Positions 18,519 through 27,672 of a stretch of 64,000 nt of DNA are shown piece after piece. The DNA lies in assembly GCA_902782125.1 (NCBI GenBank), contig CACZMA010000003.1:23429-87428 (forward strand). Reading direction: 5' to 3'. Each line of letters starts with the position of its first letter. Position 1 is the stretch's first letter. Under the pieces are notes generated by a model, which did not search any database, was not told where the DNA came from, and saw only the letters and a program-made list of their open reading frames with translations. The translations under genes and the position numbers were made by a program. The stretch comes from Oscillospiraceae bacterium (GTDB taxonomy: Bacteria; Bacillota; Clostridia; Saccharofermentanales; Saccharofermentanaceae).

Positions 18519-21008
18519 TCAGCCGAGAGTTACCTCTACCTTGTGTGTCTTTCCGTCGCCGCTGACCGGTACGATGCAGCCTTCTACGGGCTGTCCGTCT
18601 ACCGTGAGGCTCTTAACGCCCTTGCATACGTGATCGGGATTCTTGATCGTGATCTCATATGTGTCGCCTCTGAACTGACGTGAAGCTGTGAATCCGTCCC
18701 ATGCGGAAGGGATGGAAGGATCTACTCTCAGACCGTCGAACTCAGGCTTAACGCCGAGGATGTACTGGGAGATCGCAACCATGTTCCAAGCAGCCGTACC
18801 CGTGAGCCAGGAGTTCTTGCCCTGACCGAAGTTCTTAGCATCCTTACCGCCGATCATCTGACCGTATACGTAAGGCTCTGTCTTGTGGATGTCAGATGTC
18901 TCTTCAGTGAATGCAGGAGCGATCTTCGAATAGTACTCGAAAGCCTTGTCTCCTCTGCCGGCATATGCCTCAGCGCAGATGATCCATGCGTTGTTGTGTG
19001 TGAAGATACCTGCGTTCTCCTTGTATCCGCCCGGATATGTGGAGATCTCACCGTACTGGATGTAGTACTTTGTGAATGCGGGGTTGTTCAGAACGAGACC
19101 GAACTCGCAGTTGAGATACTTGTCGATGGCGTTGAGAGTCTTGATGTCAGCGCCTTCTTCTTTACCGATCTCGGACATTACTGCGAAGCCCTGGGGCTCG
19201 ATGAAGATCTTACCCTCTTCGCACTCCTTGGAACCCATCTTCTCGCCGTTGGCGTCGTAAGCTCTGATGAACCAGTCGCCGTCGAAAGCGGACTCCATCG
19301 TGTTCTTCTTCATCTTGTCGATCTCTGCCTGTGCCTTTGCAGCCTCATCGTTCTTGCCGAGGTGCTCGAGGATGCCGACATAAGCAGGACCTGTGTATGT
19401 GAAGAGTGCTGCAACGAATGCGGACTCTGCGATCTTAGAGTAACCGCCCTCTGCCTTGAACTTCGGGTTGGTGTATGTCTGGAAGGACTCACCGGGTGTG
19501 TCGGAGAAGCATGAGAGGTTGATGCAGTCGTTCCAGTCAGCTCTCATTGCGAGAGGCAGTCCGTGAGGTCCAAGGTTGTTTACGATGTGATAGAAAGATA
19601 CATCGAGGTGCTCGAGCATCGTGTGCTTGCCTTCCGGATCGTCATCGAACGGTACATTTGCATCGAGGATGCCCCAGTCGCCTGTCTCCTTGATGTAGGC
19701 TGCAACGGAGAGGATCATCCAGAGCGGGTCATCGGAGAAGTCGCCGCCGATGTCTGCATTACCCTTCTTGGTAAGAGGCTGATACTGGTGATAGCATCCG
19801 CCGTCAGACAGCTGTGTGGAAGCGATGTCGATGAGTCTCTCTCTTGCACGCTCGGGGATCTGGTGAACGAAGCCGAGGATGTCCTGGTTGGAATCTCTGA
19901 AGCCCATGCCTCTGCCGATTCCGGACTCGAAGTAGGATGCGGAACGGGAGAGGTTGAATGTGACCATACACTGATACTGGTTCCAGATGTTGACCATACG
20001 GTTGACCTTGTCATCAGGTGTGTCGACCTTGAAGATGGACAGGAGATTATCCCATGTAGCGCGGAGCTCTGCGAGACCTGCAGCAACCTTCTCGGGTGTG
20101 TTGTACTTGTCGATCATCGCATAAGCCTTCTCCTTGTTGAGGACCCATGCCTCTCTTGTAAGGAGGCCTTCCGGCTTGGTGTCTGCGAACTTCTTGTCCT
20201 GCGGGTTCTCAGCATAGCCGAGGATGTAGATGAGTGTCTTGGATTCGCCCGGAGCAAGAGTGATCTTCTTGTAGTGTGAAGCAATGGGAGACCAGCCGTC
20301 TGCGAAGGAGTTGGAAGCCTTACCTTCGAATACCGTTGTCGGGTTGTCCCAGCCGTTGTAGATGCTTCCGAGGAATGCATCGCGGTCTGTATCGTAACCG
20401 TCGATCTCGTCGTTGACCGTATAGAAAGCATAGTGGTTACGTCTGTCTCTGTACTCTGTTACGTGATAGATCGTGGAACCTTCGATCTCGACACGACCCG
20501 TGGAGAAATTCCTCTGGAAGTTGGTGCAGTCATCCTGTGCATCCCAGAGGCACCACTCTGCCATTGAGAAGATGCTGAAGCTCTTCTCGGAAGCACTGTC
20601 ATTTGTGAGTACGACCTGCTGTACTTCGCCGTCGTAATCCTGAGGAACGAAGAATGTTACCTCAGCCTTGAGTCCGTTCTTTGCACCGGTGATGACGGTG
20701 TAGCCCATGCCGTGACGGCACTCATAAGAATCGAGTTCTGTCTTTACGGGAGACCAGCCCGGATTCCAGACTGTTCCGTTGTCGTTGATGTAGAAATAAC
20801 GGCCGCCCATATCGAGAGGAACGTTGTTGTAGCGGTAACGCGTGATCCTTCTGAGCCTTGCGTCCTTGTAGAAGCTGTAGCCGCCTGCCGTATTGGAGAT
20901 AAGTGAGAAGAATCCCTGATTGCCGAGGTAGTTGATCCAGGGATAAGGTGTCTTGGGGGTATTGATGACATATTCTTTTCTGGTGTCGTCAAAATGTCCG
21001 AACTTCAT
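18519..21008 (-). CDS. Cellobiose phosphorylase (GH94)
   Basis: 829 residues, beginning MKFGHFDD at the ATG 21006-21008, with CACACGGAGG upstream as RBS. The N-terminus ([20 protein letters not shown] and [20 protein letters not shown]) is characteristic of cellobiose phosphorylase. The catalytic Asp is in [12 protein letters not shown] near residue 490, with [15 protein letters not shown] and GYKENAGIF downstream. The enzyme cleaves cellobiose with phosphate to glucose and alpha-glucose-1-phosphate in the cytosol, saving ATP. Together with the larger GH94 gene downstream it forms a cellodextrin phosphorolysis pathway. A LacI-type operator-like site lies ~90 bases upstream. Confidence 0.95.
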   Translation of the reverse strand: MKFGHFDDTRKEYVINTPKTPYPWINYLGNQGFFSLISNTAGGYSFYKDARLRRITRYRYNNVPLDMGGRYFYINDNGTVWNPGWSPVKTELDSYECRHGMGYTVITGAKNGLKAEVTFFVPQDYDGEVQQVVLTNDSASEKSFSIFSMAEWCLWDAQDDCTNFQRNFSTGRVEIEGSTIYHVTEYRDRRNHYAFYTVNDEIDGYDTDRDAFLGSIYNGWDNPTTVFEGKASNSFADGWSPIASHYKKITLAPGESKTLIYILGYAENPQDKKFADTKPEGLLTREAWVLNKEKAYAMIDKYNTPEKVAAGLAELRATWDNLLSIFKVDTPDDKVNRMVNIWNQYQCMVTFNLSRSASYFESGIGRGMGFRDSNQDILGFVHQIPERARERLIDIASTQLSDGGCYHQYQPLTKKGNADIGGDFSDDPLWMILSVAAYIKETGDWGILDANVPFDDDPEGKHTMLEHLDVSFYHIVNNLGPHGLPLAMRADWNDCINLSCFSDTPGESFQTYTNPKFKAEGGYSKIAESAFVAALFTYTGPAYVGILEHLGKNDEAAKAQAEIDKMKKNTMESAFDGDWFIRAYDANGEKMGSKECEEGKIFIEPQGFAVMSEIGKEEGADIKTLNAIDKYLNCEFGLVLNNPAFTKYYIQYGEISTYPGGYKENAGIFTHNNAWIICAEAYAGRGDKAFEYYSKIAPAFTEETSDIHKTEPYVYGQMIGGKDAKNFGQGKNSWLTGTAAWNMVAISQYILGVKPEFDGLRVDPSIPSAWDGFTASRQFRGDTYEITIKNPDHVCKGVKSLTVDGQPVEGCIVPVSGDGKTHKVEVTLG

Positions 21009-21096
21009 AGAGAATTCCTCCGTGTGTAGAGTATTTGGAATTTCATAATACAACACTTCGGAGACGGTTTGTGGGAGGTCTTCAAAACTTTACAAA

Positions 21097-21110
21097 TGAA
21101 ACCGATTGCG
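21097..21110. promoter_or_regulatory. LacI/CcpA-type operator-like site upstream of cellobiose phosphorylase
   Basis: The minus-strand reading CGCAATCGGTTTCA matches the generic LacI/CcpA operator pattern TGNAANCGNTTNCA at nine of ten fixed positions, including the central CG. It lies between the stop of the sugar-binding lipoprotein gene (21126) and the start of the phosphorylase gene (21008). It could bind a pathway-specific LacI repressor or CcpA; hprK in this window shows that the CcpA system is likely present. One site only, so confidence is moderate. Confidence 0.45.
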
Positions 21111-21125
21111 CACAAGAAGCGCTGT

Positions 21126-22544
21126 TCAGACGATTCCGAAATCCTTTAGAGTCGCCTCAAAATCGGCCTTGGCATCGTCGATTGAAGACACCTTGCCTTC
21201 GCTGTAAGCCTTGACCGCAGCTTCGAATGCGCTGTTGATCAGAGCATCGTCTTCGCCTATCTCGGAGTTATCGATCTTGAGTGCCGTATCGAGAAGAACG
21301 GAATAAGGATTCTGTCCTCCGAGGAACTCATAGGAGTATTCGGAATTGTTTGCGGCAGAGGTCATGACATCTACATTGTTGACGAACATTCCGCCGGTAG
21401 CCACCATGTCCGTGAGGTTCGTCTTGTCGATGGCGATGTTCCTCATTATTGTCGCGCATGAAGCCTTTGTGTCGCAGTACTTGGATGCCATTATCCATGT
21501 GCCGCCCCAGTAGTAATCAGACGGTCCTGACGTAAGTGCCCAGCTGCCGTATGTCGGATTGTCTTCGTCGTTGAGTCCGAGCAGATATGCCGTCTCGACG
21601 GGACCCCAGTATGTCATGACGGTACCGTCTTCGGCACCTGCGTACCAGCCGTCGGTCCACTGTCCGGTAGTAAACGTAAGTCCGTCGGTGTAGAGAGATT
21701 TCGAGATGTCGAAGTAGTCTTCCATGACCGGCTCGAAAGTAAGCGCACCGTCCGTAACCCACTTCTCCGTCCTCGAACCGAGGTAAGGGATGAATATCTC
21801 CTCCGGATCCGCGATGACCTTTACCGTTCCGCCGGAAGCCGCATTGACATCAGCGGCAGTCTGCATGAACGCGTCCCACGTCTCAAAGGACTGGCCGACT
21901 TCGGCAGGGTCCTGAGTGCCGAGATACTGCTCGGTGAGGTCTCTGTTGTACCAGACTCCGCCGGGGCATGCTTCCCATGTGACGCCCTTGATGACGTTGT
22001 CGCTGTCGGTAGCCCAGGTGGTCGTATAGCTGAACATCGAGTCAACGAATTCATCGTATGCGATGCCTAAGTCGTTGACGGGAAGAGTGTAATCTGAAGC
22101 AAGATACTTTTTGGCATAAGCCGCTTCGCATATGAACAGGTCGGGAGCCACGTTCTTGTCGCCGCTCGCCAGGACCGCATCGAGCTTTGCCGTGTATGCG
22201 GTGGATTCTGACAGGACCATGTCGTAGTTAACATCAGGTGCATATGTGTCGAGAAGGTAGGTGAATTCGTCATCGTTCCAGCCGTAGATTACGACGGTAT
22301 CATCCTCGTCCGTAACATCGGTCGCTACCGTAAGCTCATTGAAGTCTTCCGCGGTGACCTGTTCTGTATTCTCGGTCGGATCTGTCGCATCGTCAGTCTC
22401 AGGCTCGGATGCGGGCAGTGAAGCTTCAACCTTGGAAGGTTCGGGTGCATCGGTCGGATCCGTGACATCTCTGCCGCAGCCGCAGGCAACGCTGACCGTC
22501 ATGATCAGCGACAATGTCAAAGCTTCGATCCTTCTCTTATTCAT
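21126..22544 (-). CDS. Sugar ABC transporter substrate-binding lipoprotein
   Basis: 472 residues with a lipoprotein signal (basic start, hydrophobic core, SVAC cleavage site), then a Thr/Asp/Pro-rich linker to ~residue 70. An extracellular solute-binding domain of the carbohydrate family 1 type follows (VIYGWNDDEFTYLLD, GVTWEACPGGVWYNRD, GTVMTYWGPVETAYL). It should capture a sugar at the cell surface. Next to cellobiose phosphorylase, a cellodextrin is the likely ligand. No permease or ATPase genes for it are in the cluster, so it must use components encoded elsewhere or act only as a binding protein. RBS AGGAG at 8 bases. Confidence 0.85.
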   Translation of the reverse strand: MNKRRIEALTLSLIMTVSVACGCGRDVTDPTDAPEPSKVEASLPASEPETDDATDPTENTEQVTAEDFNELTVATDVTDEDDTVVIYGWNDDEFTYLLDTYAPDVNYDMVLSESTAYTAKLDAVLASGDKNVAPDLFICEAAYAKKYLASDYTLPVNDLGIAYDEFVDSMFSYTTTWATDSDNVIKGVTWEACPGGVWYNRDLTEQYLGTQDPAEVGQSFETWDAFMQTAADVNAASGGTVKVIADPEEIFIPYLGSRTEKWVTDGALTFEPVMEDYFDISKSLYTDGLTFTTGQWTDGWYAGAEDGTVMTYWGPVETAYLLGLNDEDNPTYGSWALTSGPSDYYWGGTWIMASKYCDTKASCATIMRNIAIDKTNLTDMVATGGMFVNNVDVMTSAANNSEYSYEFLGGQNPYSVLLDTALKIDNSEIGEDDALINSAFEAAVKAYSEGKVSSIDDAKADFEATLKDFGIV

Positions 22545-22567
22545 CCTTGAGTCTCCTGCCGGCTCTG

Positions 22568-23641
22568 TCAGACCTCAACGCAGAACAGCTGCATTCCGTA
22601 GCGGTTGAGATAGAGCGCATAGTCGTTAAAATTTATTGCAGTATTATAAACCTTTCCGTCTGCAGTTCCATAGATGGTGACCGTAGCGGTGCCTGCCCCG
22701 GGTGTCTGGGCAGCGATGAAGATATCCGTGATATCGTCAGCTTCAAGGTCTTCTCTGGCTTCCTTCTCCTCGTCGGTCTCGCCCGCCTGGTCAGGAAGAT
22801 TCGATACGTCGTCAGCGAGCTTCTCCTTGAGGATATCTTCGAATTCTGCCACGTCATCTGAGATGGCCGCGGTGGTGACGTACTGGCCCGTGAGCATGTC
22901 AAAGCTTGCATACTCGGTATTGACCGTTTCTTCGCCTTCGATATCGATAACCGTATAGCTCATGACAACAGACAGTACCCTGCCGTTGTCGGAGTAATCA
23001 AAATTAACCGTAACGGAAGCAGGTGCTTCGGGAATGCCTGCGATTATGTAAGCAGCTTCCGCATCAGAGCAGCAGCGTGTATAGAGTCCTGCCGCCTCCT
23101 GATAGAAACCGTCAAGGATCATGTTGATCGCCGTCTGGACTGCTTCGCTCTGGTTGTCGGATATGACCATCCTCTCGCCGGAGAAAGATGCGAGGAGTTC
23201 TTCGTTGCCGTTGTTATAGCTCTCAGCGAACTCTTCGGTCTTTACCGTAAAGTCAGTACCGATGCACTCTTCCGTAAGCTCGGAGAACTCGACTCTCTCG
23301 GGCGAAGGCTCGGGCGTCGGAGTAGGAGTGGGAGTCGGCGTGGGCGTGGGTGTGGGTGTGGGATCAGGTTCTTCCGTGGGAGTCGGCTCTTCCTCGGGAA
23401 CAGGAACAGGTGTGTTCTCAGGCTCTTCCTGTGCTTCCTTCTTGGAAGGCGCAGACGAAGCGGTATTGCCGGTCGTTACTCCGCCGTATGTCTCGTTAAG
23501 ACCCTTGCCGATGGTGTACAGCCCCTCGTTCAGCTTGCCGTAGTCGACCGTGCATGCCGCGAGGAGACATGAACAGCAGAGAATGGTTGCCGTTGCTGCC
23601 GCGATACTCTTATTGAAAGCTTTTTTGCCCAAACGTCTCAT
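22568..23641 (-). CDS. Lipoprotein with Pro-Thr repeat linker, unknown function
   Basis: 357 residues. A lipoprotein signal with the lipobox LLAAC near residue 29-30 is followed by a low-complexity linker at ~75-115 with a (PT)n run flanked by Glu/Pro. The remainder forms a domain of about 230 residues (ISDNQSEAVQTAINMILDGF, then VTVNFDYSDNGRVLSVVMSY). This resembles surface lipoproteins with a DUF5105-like fold, though I am not sure of the family. The gene precedes the sugar-binding lipoprotein by 23 bases and follows the CbiG-like gene, all on one strand. The PT linker probably spans the cell wall. Confidence 0.75.
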   Translation of the reverse strand: MRRLGKKAFNKSIAAATATILCCSCLLAACTVDYGKLNEGLYTIGKGLNETYGGVTTGNTASSAPSKKEAQEEPENTPVPVPEEEPTPTEEPDPTPTPTPTPTPTPTPTPEPSPERVEFSELTEECIGTDFTVKTEEFAESYNNGNEELLASFSGERMVISDNQSEAVQTAINMILDGFYQEAAGLYTRCCSDAEAAYIIAGIPEAPASVTVNFDYSDNGRVLSVVMSYTVIDIEGEETVNTEYASFDMLTGQYVTTAAISDDVAEFEDILKEKLADDVSNLPDQAGETDEEKEAREDLEADDITDIFIAAQTPGAGTATVTIYGTADGKVYNTAINFNDYALYLNRYGMQLFCVEV

Positions 23642-23659
23642 CTTGATTCCCTCCCTTTA

Positions 23660-24727
23660 TCAATCAGTCATGCTTATGTTTCCCTTGCGGAGCGCGGCCG
23701 AGAAAATGATCCCCGAAGCACCGCCGCTCCTCCTGAATAATATCTTCCCTCCCGATGATGCCAGGAAGGCAGCAGATGTTGCCGTGTCGGATTCTCTCTC
23801 CGGCGCGAAAGTCATCTTAAGGGGAAGCCTTACGTTCGCAAGCTCCCTGCCCTCATAGAACACCACGGGTACTTCGAGCATCTCGGATACTGCCCTGACA
23901 GCCTCGCTGTCTCTGGCAGACTGCGATACCGCTACGACAGATACCGATCTCGGATCTATCAGATGATTCTCGAGAGATGTCTTTACCGTATCGGCCGCAT
24001 AACCGGGGTCTGCCTTGGACTTGAGTTCCAGGCCCAGACAGACGAGCTTCGGCGTGAGGACCAGGACTTTGCCTTCACCTCCCTCGGGAAGCTTCCTGCA
24101 GGTTATAAATACGACAGGATTGCCTTCATCCGATGAATCGAGCTCTATATATCTCTGAATGAAATCGTCGTGCATCTCCTGCGTATATCTGTGAAGTTCA
24201 AATACCATCTGATCGAGCACGGGCTCTTCGAACGAGACGGGAAGGTCGCTGTAGACGCTGACCCTTACCCCGTTCCTGATATGTGAATTGATCTTGTCAT
24301 AGAGAGCCTTGTCGGAGATGTTCATCGGCATCGATTCGGTCACAACGGAAAGGTCCTTGGCGATGTCCGCGATGCTTCCGAAGTCGGTAAAGCAGGATGA
24401 GCCGAGTGATCTCGCGATGGTATTGACTGCTGCCGTTACTTCGGCAGGATTGACTGAACCGTATCTGATCGCTGCCGCGAACTTACCTTCAGAGGATACG
24501 CAGATGACGGGAACGGAGGACAGCTCTGAAGACAGGTTCCTGGATATTATCCCGCAGGCTGCTTCAAGGGGAAGTACGAGAACAAGACAGACGGGTTCTT
24601 TGCCGGGCGAAGCAAGATCGGAAGCAAATATCTCAGTGCTCCCTATGCGCCTTCCGCCCGATCCGGAAAGAACGTTCCTGATGGTGTTGTCCGCTTTGTC
24701 GGATCTGCCGTAACAGAGTAAGTACAT
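23660..24727 (-). CDS. Divergent CbiG-like (cobalt-precorrin-5A hydrolase family) protein
   Basis: 355 residues. The C-terminal third (from LVCLGLELKSKADPGY through DPRSVSVVAVSQSARDSEAVRAVSEML and VPVVFYEGRELANV) follows the pattern of the CbiG C-terminal domain. The N-terminal half (LVLVLPLEAACGIISRNLSS, VICVSSEGKFAAAIRYGS) parallels the CbiG N-terminal core, but the usual GHxGG segment reads RYGSVNPAEV. No other cobalamin genes are in the window. It is therefore either a diverged, repurposed CbiG or one whose partners lie elsewhere. The gene heads a minus-strand cluster with two lipoproteins and the cellobiose phosphorylase. Function is uncertain. Confidence 0.6.
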   Translation of the reverse strand: MYLLCYGRSDKADNTIRNVLSGSGGRRIGSTEIFASDLASPGKEPVCLVLVLPLEAACGIISRNLSSELSSVPVICVSSEGKFAAAIRYGSVNPAEVTAAVNTIARSLGSSCFTDFGSIADIAKDLSVVTESMPMNISDKALYDKINSHIRNGVRVSVYSDLPVSFEEPVLDQMVFELHRYTQEMHDDFIQRYIELDSSDEGNPVVFITCRKLPEGGEGKVLVLTPKLVCLGLELKSKADPGYAADTVKTSLENHLIDPRSVSVVAVSQSARDSEAVRAVSEMLEVPVVFYEGRELANVRLPLKMTFAPERESDTATSAAFLASSGGKILFRRSGGASGIIFSAALRKGNISMTD

Positions 24728-24823
24728 CCTTATCCTCCGTATAGTTTTATTTATAAAACATTACCACACTTTGCCAAAAAACTATAAAATGATTTCAAAT
24801 TTAACCAACCGGAGGAAACCACA

Positions 24824-25786
24824 GTGATAGTAGTACTTGACGGCCTTGCCGCAAATCCCGGAGACATCTCCTGGGCGCCCCTCGAAGCATACAGCTCAGT
24901 AAAGGCGTATGACGTGACACATCCCGAAGATCTCATAGCGAGAGCAGCAGGGTGTGAGATGGTGATAACGAACAAGACTCCGTTCGACGAGAAGACCTTA
25001 GATCAGCTCCCCGATCTCAAGTACATCGGCGTGCTCGCCACAGGCTATAACGTCGTGGACATAGAAGCGTGCAGGAAGCGCGGGATCGCGGTCACCAACG
25101 TTCCCGAATACGGCACGTTCGCGACAGCCCAGATGACCATCGCGCTCCTTCTCGAGATAGCGGACAAGGTCGGTCTTCACTCGGCATCCGTCATGAGCGG
25201 GGAGTGGGTCACCGCACCCCAGTTCAGCTACTTCAAGGCACCCCTGATAGAGCTCGCGGACAAGAGGCTTCACATCGTGGGATTCGGCAAGATCGGAAGA
25301 AGGGTCGCAGCCATCGCTTCCGCTCTCGGAATGAAGGTATCTGCCACTCCACATAACCTCGTCTCATCTGAAGAGACCGTCGAAGGTTACACCGTTAAGA
25401 TGCTGCCCCTGGAAGAGGGTCTCGTGGGAGCAGACGTCGTCACACTTCACTGCCCTCTCACGCCGGAGACGAATGCTCTTATCAACGAAGAGAGATTGTC
25501 CGTCATGAAGTACGGCGCGATACTCCTCAACTGCTCGAGAGGGCCCGTAATAGATGAAGCTGCAGTAAGAGCCGCACTCGACTCGGGCAAGCTGTCGGGC
25601 TTCGGTGCGGATGTCGTATCGGTGGAACCTATGAGATCTGACAATCCCCTGCTCGGAGCTCCGAACACCTACATCACCCCGCACATCGCCTGGGCACCCG
25701 TCGAGACAAGGATAAGGCTCATTCAGGCAGCGGCGGACAACATAGGCGCATTCCTCAGGGGCGAACGTCTCAACAGAGTCGATTAA
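24824..25786 (+). CDS. D-2-hydroxyacid dehydrogenase
   Basis: 320 residues of the NAD-dependent D-2-hydroxyacid dehydrogenase family. The Rossmann motif is HIVGFGKIGRR, followed by VVTLHCPLTPET, the catalytic Arg in NCSRGPVIDE, and the catalytic His in TPHIAWAP. It is close to hydroxypyruvate/glycerate dehydrogenases, so reduction of hydroxypyruvate or glyoxylate is likely. D-lactate dehydrogenase is less likely given the sequence around the active site. The start is a GTG at 24824-24826, backed by GGAGG eight bases upstream. Divergent from the CbiG-like gene; a large hairpin follows the stop. Confidence 0.92.
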   Translation: MIVVLDGLAANPGDISWAPLEAYSSVKAYDVTHPEDLIARAAGCEMVITNKTPFDEKTLDQLPDLKYIGVLATGYNVVDIEACRKRGIAVTNVPEYGTFATAQMTIALLLEIADKVGLHSASVMSGEWVTAPQFSYFKAPLIELADKRLHIVGFGKIGRRVAAIASALGMKVSATPHNLVSSEETVEGYTVKMLPLEEGLVGADVVTLHCPLTPETNALINEERLSVMKYGAILLNCSRGPVIDEAAVRAALDSGKLSGFGADVVSVEPMRSDNPLLGAPNTYITPHIAWAPVETRIRLIQAAADNIGAFLRGERLNRVD

Positions 25787-25790
25787 CTAC

Positions 25791-25824
25791 CGAGGGCACC
25801 CCGGAATTACTCGGAGTGCCCTCG
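25791..25824. terminator. GC-rich hairpin after the hydroxyacid dehydrogenase gene
   Basis: CGAGGGCAC (25791-25799) pairs with GTGCCCTCG (25816-25824), and the stem extends inward past one mismatch with CC/GG. It begins five bases after the stop codon at 25786, in the gap between converging genes. It lacks a T run on either strand, so it may be an RNA-stabilising or factor-assisted terminator. A further inverted repeat TTGACC-CGA-GGTCAA lies at 25901-25915 in the same gap. Confidence 0.45.
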
Positions 25825-25939
25825 ACATGGAATAAGGGATAGATTAAGAAAATTGTCGTTTTAAAACACTATAAGTGTATAGGTGTATGATAACAAGACC
25901 TTGACCCGAGGTCAAATACAAAATTGAGGCAAACGTGTG

Positions 25940-26572
25940 CTATTTTCGCGATGTCTTGAGCTGTACGGTAAGGCCTGCGGCAGCGAGAGCGACAGTTACG
26001 AGAGCCGCCGTGAGAATGTAGTCTCCGGTAAAGTTTCCTCCCAGCACCGTCTCTTCAAAAGAACGTGCGGCTTCGCCTGACAGGAAGCTCGTCCAGAGCA
26101 GCGGGGAGAGCACCGAGGACAGTATCCTTGCGCCGAGGATCGCGGTAAGAAGGCTTATGCTCCACTTCTGCGCATAGTAGACCAGAACGCCGAGAAGCGC
26201 TCCCAGGGCAAGTCCCACGCCAAGGAGCACGAGCTTGTTTGCCACGATGTCCTGCGGAAGGATCCCGTTGTAATCCGTGTATATCCAGTATCCGCACGCG
26301 AGCGTCGTTATCAGGATAAGGGCCTTCATGTACAGCGCGAAAGCACCCACACCGAAGCCTACCGTAAACACTCCGATGATGATGAGCCTTGCCACATCGG
26401 GAAGCTCCATTCCGGAAGACGCGATATAGTTTACGAGCAGCACGCCTGCTGCAAAGCCCAGCGCGGCACCGACCAGAGCGAGGCTCAGGCGGAAGAACTT
26501 ATATCCCGCAAAGCACACGAGGCATCCTGCCGCCAGTGTCAGTATCGTCAAAACAACATCAGTCAAGTTCAA
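25940..26572 (-). CDS. Multi-pass membrane protein (DUF4203-like)
   Basis: 210 residues, almost entirely hydrophobic, with about six to seven membrane segments separated by very short loops. The glycine-rich pattern (LALVGAALGFAAGVLLV, LGVGLALGALLGVLVYY) resembles the DUF4203/TM7SF3-like family of unknown function. The start at 26572 overlaps the end of the dus gene by 14 bases, so the two are co-transcribed and probably translationally coupled. No catalytic or binding motif can be seen. Confidence 0.75.
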   Translation of the reverse strand: MNLTDVVLTILTLAAGCLVCFAGYKFFRLSLALVGAALGFAAGVLLVNYIASSGMELPDVARLIIIGVFTVGFGVGAFALYMKALILITTLACGYWIYTDYNGILPQDIVANKLVLLGVGLALGALLGVLVYYAQKWSISLLTAILGARILSSVLSPLLWTSFLSGEAARSFEETVLGGNFTGDYILTAALVTVALAAAGLTVQLKTSRK

Positions 26573-27566
26573 GTATCTCCTTCACTTCATCGATCGAGGA
26601 AGCACTGCACAGGGCTCGTTTGACGGCCGCTGCGCCTTCTTCCCCCTTTATGTAGAACGGCATTACCGCCCTGAATTCCCTTACGACGGCGCCCTCGTCG
26701 CAGTCGGGATTATCCTCTCTTCTTCCCATGAGTTCGCGAAGGAGCATCTGCCTCTTCTCGAGGTCCGTGGGCTCAGTGAATTCCCTGCCTTCGAGTTCGT
26801 CGGTTATCCTGCGGAACACCCAGGGATTGCCTCTTGCCGCGCGGCCTACCATAAGGCCGTCGGCACCTGTCCTGTCCAGTGCCTTCAACGCAGACTTGCC
26901 GTCCTTGACATCGCCGTTGGCAAAGACCGGGATATTGCACGGCCTGACGGCTTCCGTCATCTTCGCGACCGCATCGTAATCGGCATATCCGGCATACATC
27001 TGAGGCCTGGTCCTGCCGTGGATGCAGATCATGGCCGCACCCGATTCCGCAAGGGCTCTTACGAAGTCCGGGCCGCCCTTGTCACGGTCGTCATAACCTG
27101 TTCTCGTCTTGCACGTGACAGGAATGTCAAACCCTGCCTGTTCCACTGCTCTTACCGCAGCTTCCACGATCTTCGAAGCCCTGAGGGGATCTGTCATGAG
27201 AGCAGATCCGGAGCCGGTCTTGACGACCTTCGGCACAGGGCATCCCATGTTGATGTCCAGGATCTTAAGGCCCTGATATTCCGGGGATGCAAGCAGCTTC
27301 GACACTGCCGCGGTAAAGTCCTCCGGCTCGCTTCCGAAGAGCTGGATAACGGGAATCTTCTCCCTTACGGGATCTATCATGCTGTATCTCGAATTCCTGC
27401 CAAGTCCGTTGTATCTGATCGACCTTGCGGACACGAGTTCGGTCGGGCAGTATGCCGCGCCCATCTCGCCGCAGATGACGCGGAAAGACAGCGCCGAGAA
27501 GCCTGCCATCGGGGCCAGGCATATCGGATTATCTATATTTATGTTGCCAATCTTGACCGGATTCAC
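26559..27566 (-). CDS. dusB: tRNA-dihydrouridine synthase
   Basis: 335 residues with the Dus flavin-binding start (LAPMAGFSALSFR), the catalytic cysteine in DINMGCPVPK (C109), and the FMN phosphate-binding region (ICIHGRTRPQMYAG, FANGDVKDGKSALK, GLMVGRAARGNPWVF). The protein is DusB-like in length and motif spacing and reduces uridine in the tRNA D-loop using NADPH. The assignment to DusB rather than another bacterial Dus is by overall resemblance only. The gene is divergent from the first G3E GTPase gene. Confidence 0.93.
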   Translation of the reverse strand: MNPVKIGNINIDNPICLAPMAGFSALSFRVICGEMGAAYCPTELVSARSIRYNGLGRNSRYSMIDPVREKIPVIQLFGSEPEDFTAAVSKLLASPEYQGLKILDINMGCPVPKVVKTGSGSALMTDPLRASKIVEAAVRAVEQAGFDIPVTCKTRTGYDDRDKGGPDFVRALAESGAAMICIHGRTRPQMYAGYADYDAVAKMTEAVRPCNIPVFANGDVKDGKSALKALDRTGADGLMVGRAARGNPWVFRRITDELEGREFTEPTDLEKRQMLLRELMGRREDNPDCDEGAVVREFRAVMPFYIKGEEGAAAVKRALCSASSIDEVKEILELD

Positions 27567-27616
27567 GCTTTCACCTTTTTTAAGAGCATTCTGTCTGATT
27601 TTACCTCTTTTTTTAC

Positions 27617-27645
27617 TTGAAATAATAACAATTAGGGGACAAAAT
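27617..27645 (+). promoter_or_regulatory. Predicted promoter for the G3E GTPase pair
   Basis: TTGAAA (27617-27622) and CAAAAT (27640-27645, four of six matches) are spaced by 17 bases, ~30 bases before the ATG at 27673, in the divergent region with dus. I see no Zur-type palindrome that would settle zinc control. Confidence 0.4.
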
Positions 27646-27672
27646 AGTACTCGGAAAAAGAGGTGTAATTAC

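Noticed and set aside
23300..23370. GTGGGAGTGGGC-type repeats resembling a short tandem repeat or mobile element
   Set aside because: They encode the (Pro-Thr)n linker of a lipoprotein and stay in frame.
27379..27672. Upstream extension of the first G3E GTPase reading frame by 98 codons
   Set aside because: It overlaps the dus gene on the other strand and lies upstream of the predicted promoter and RBS.
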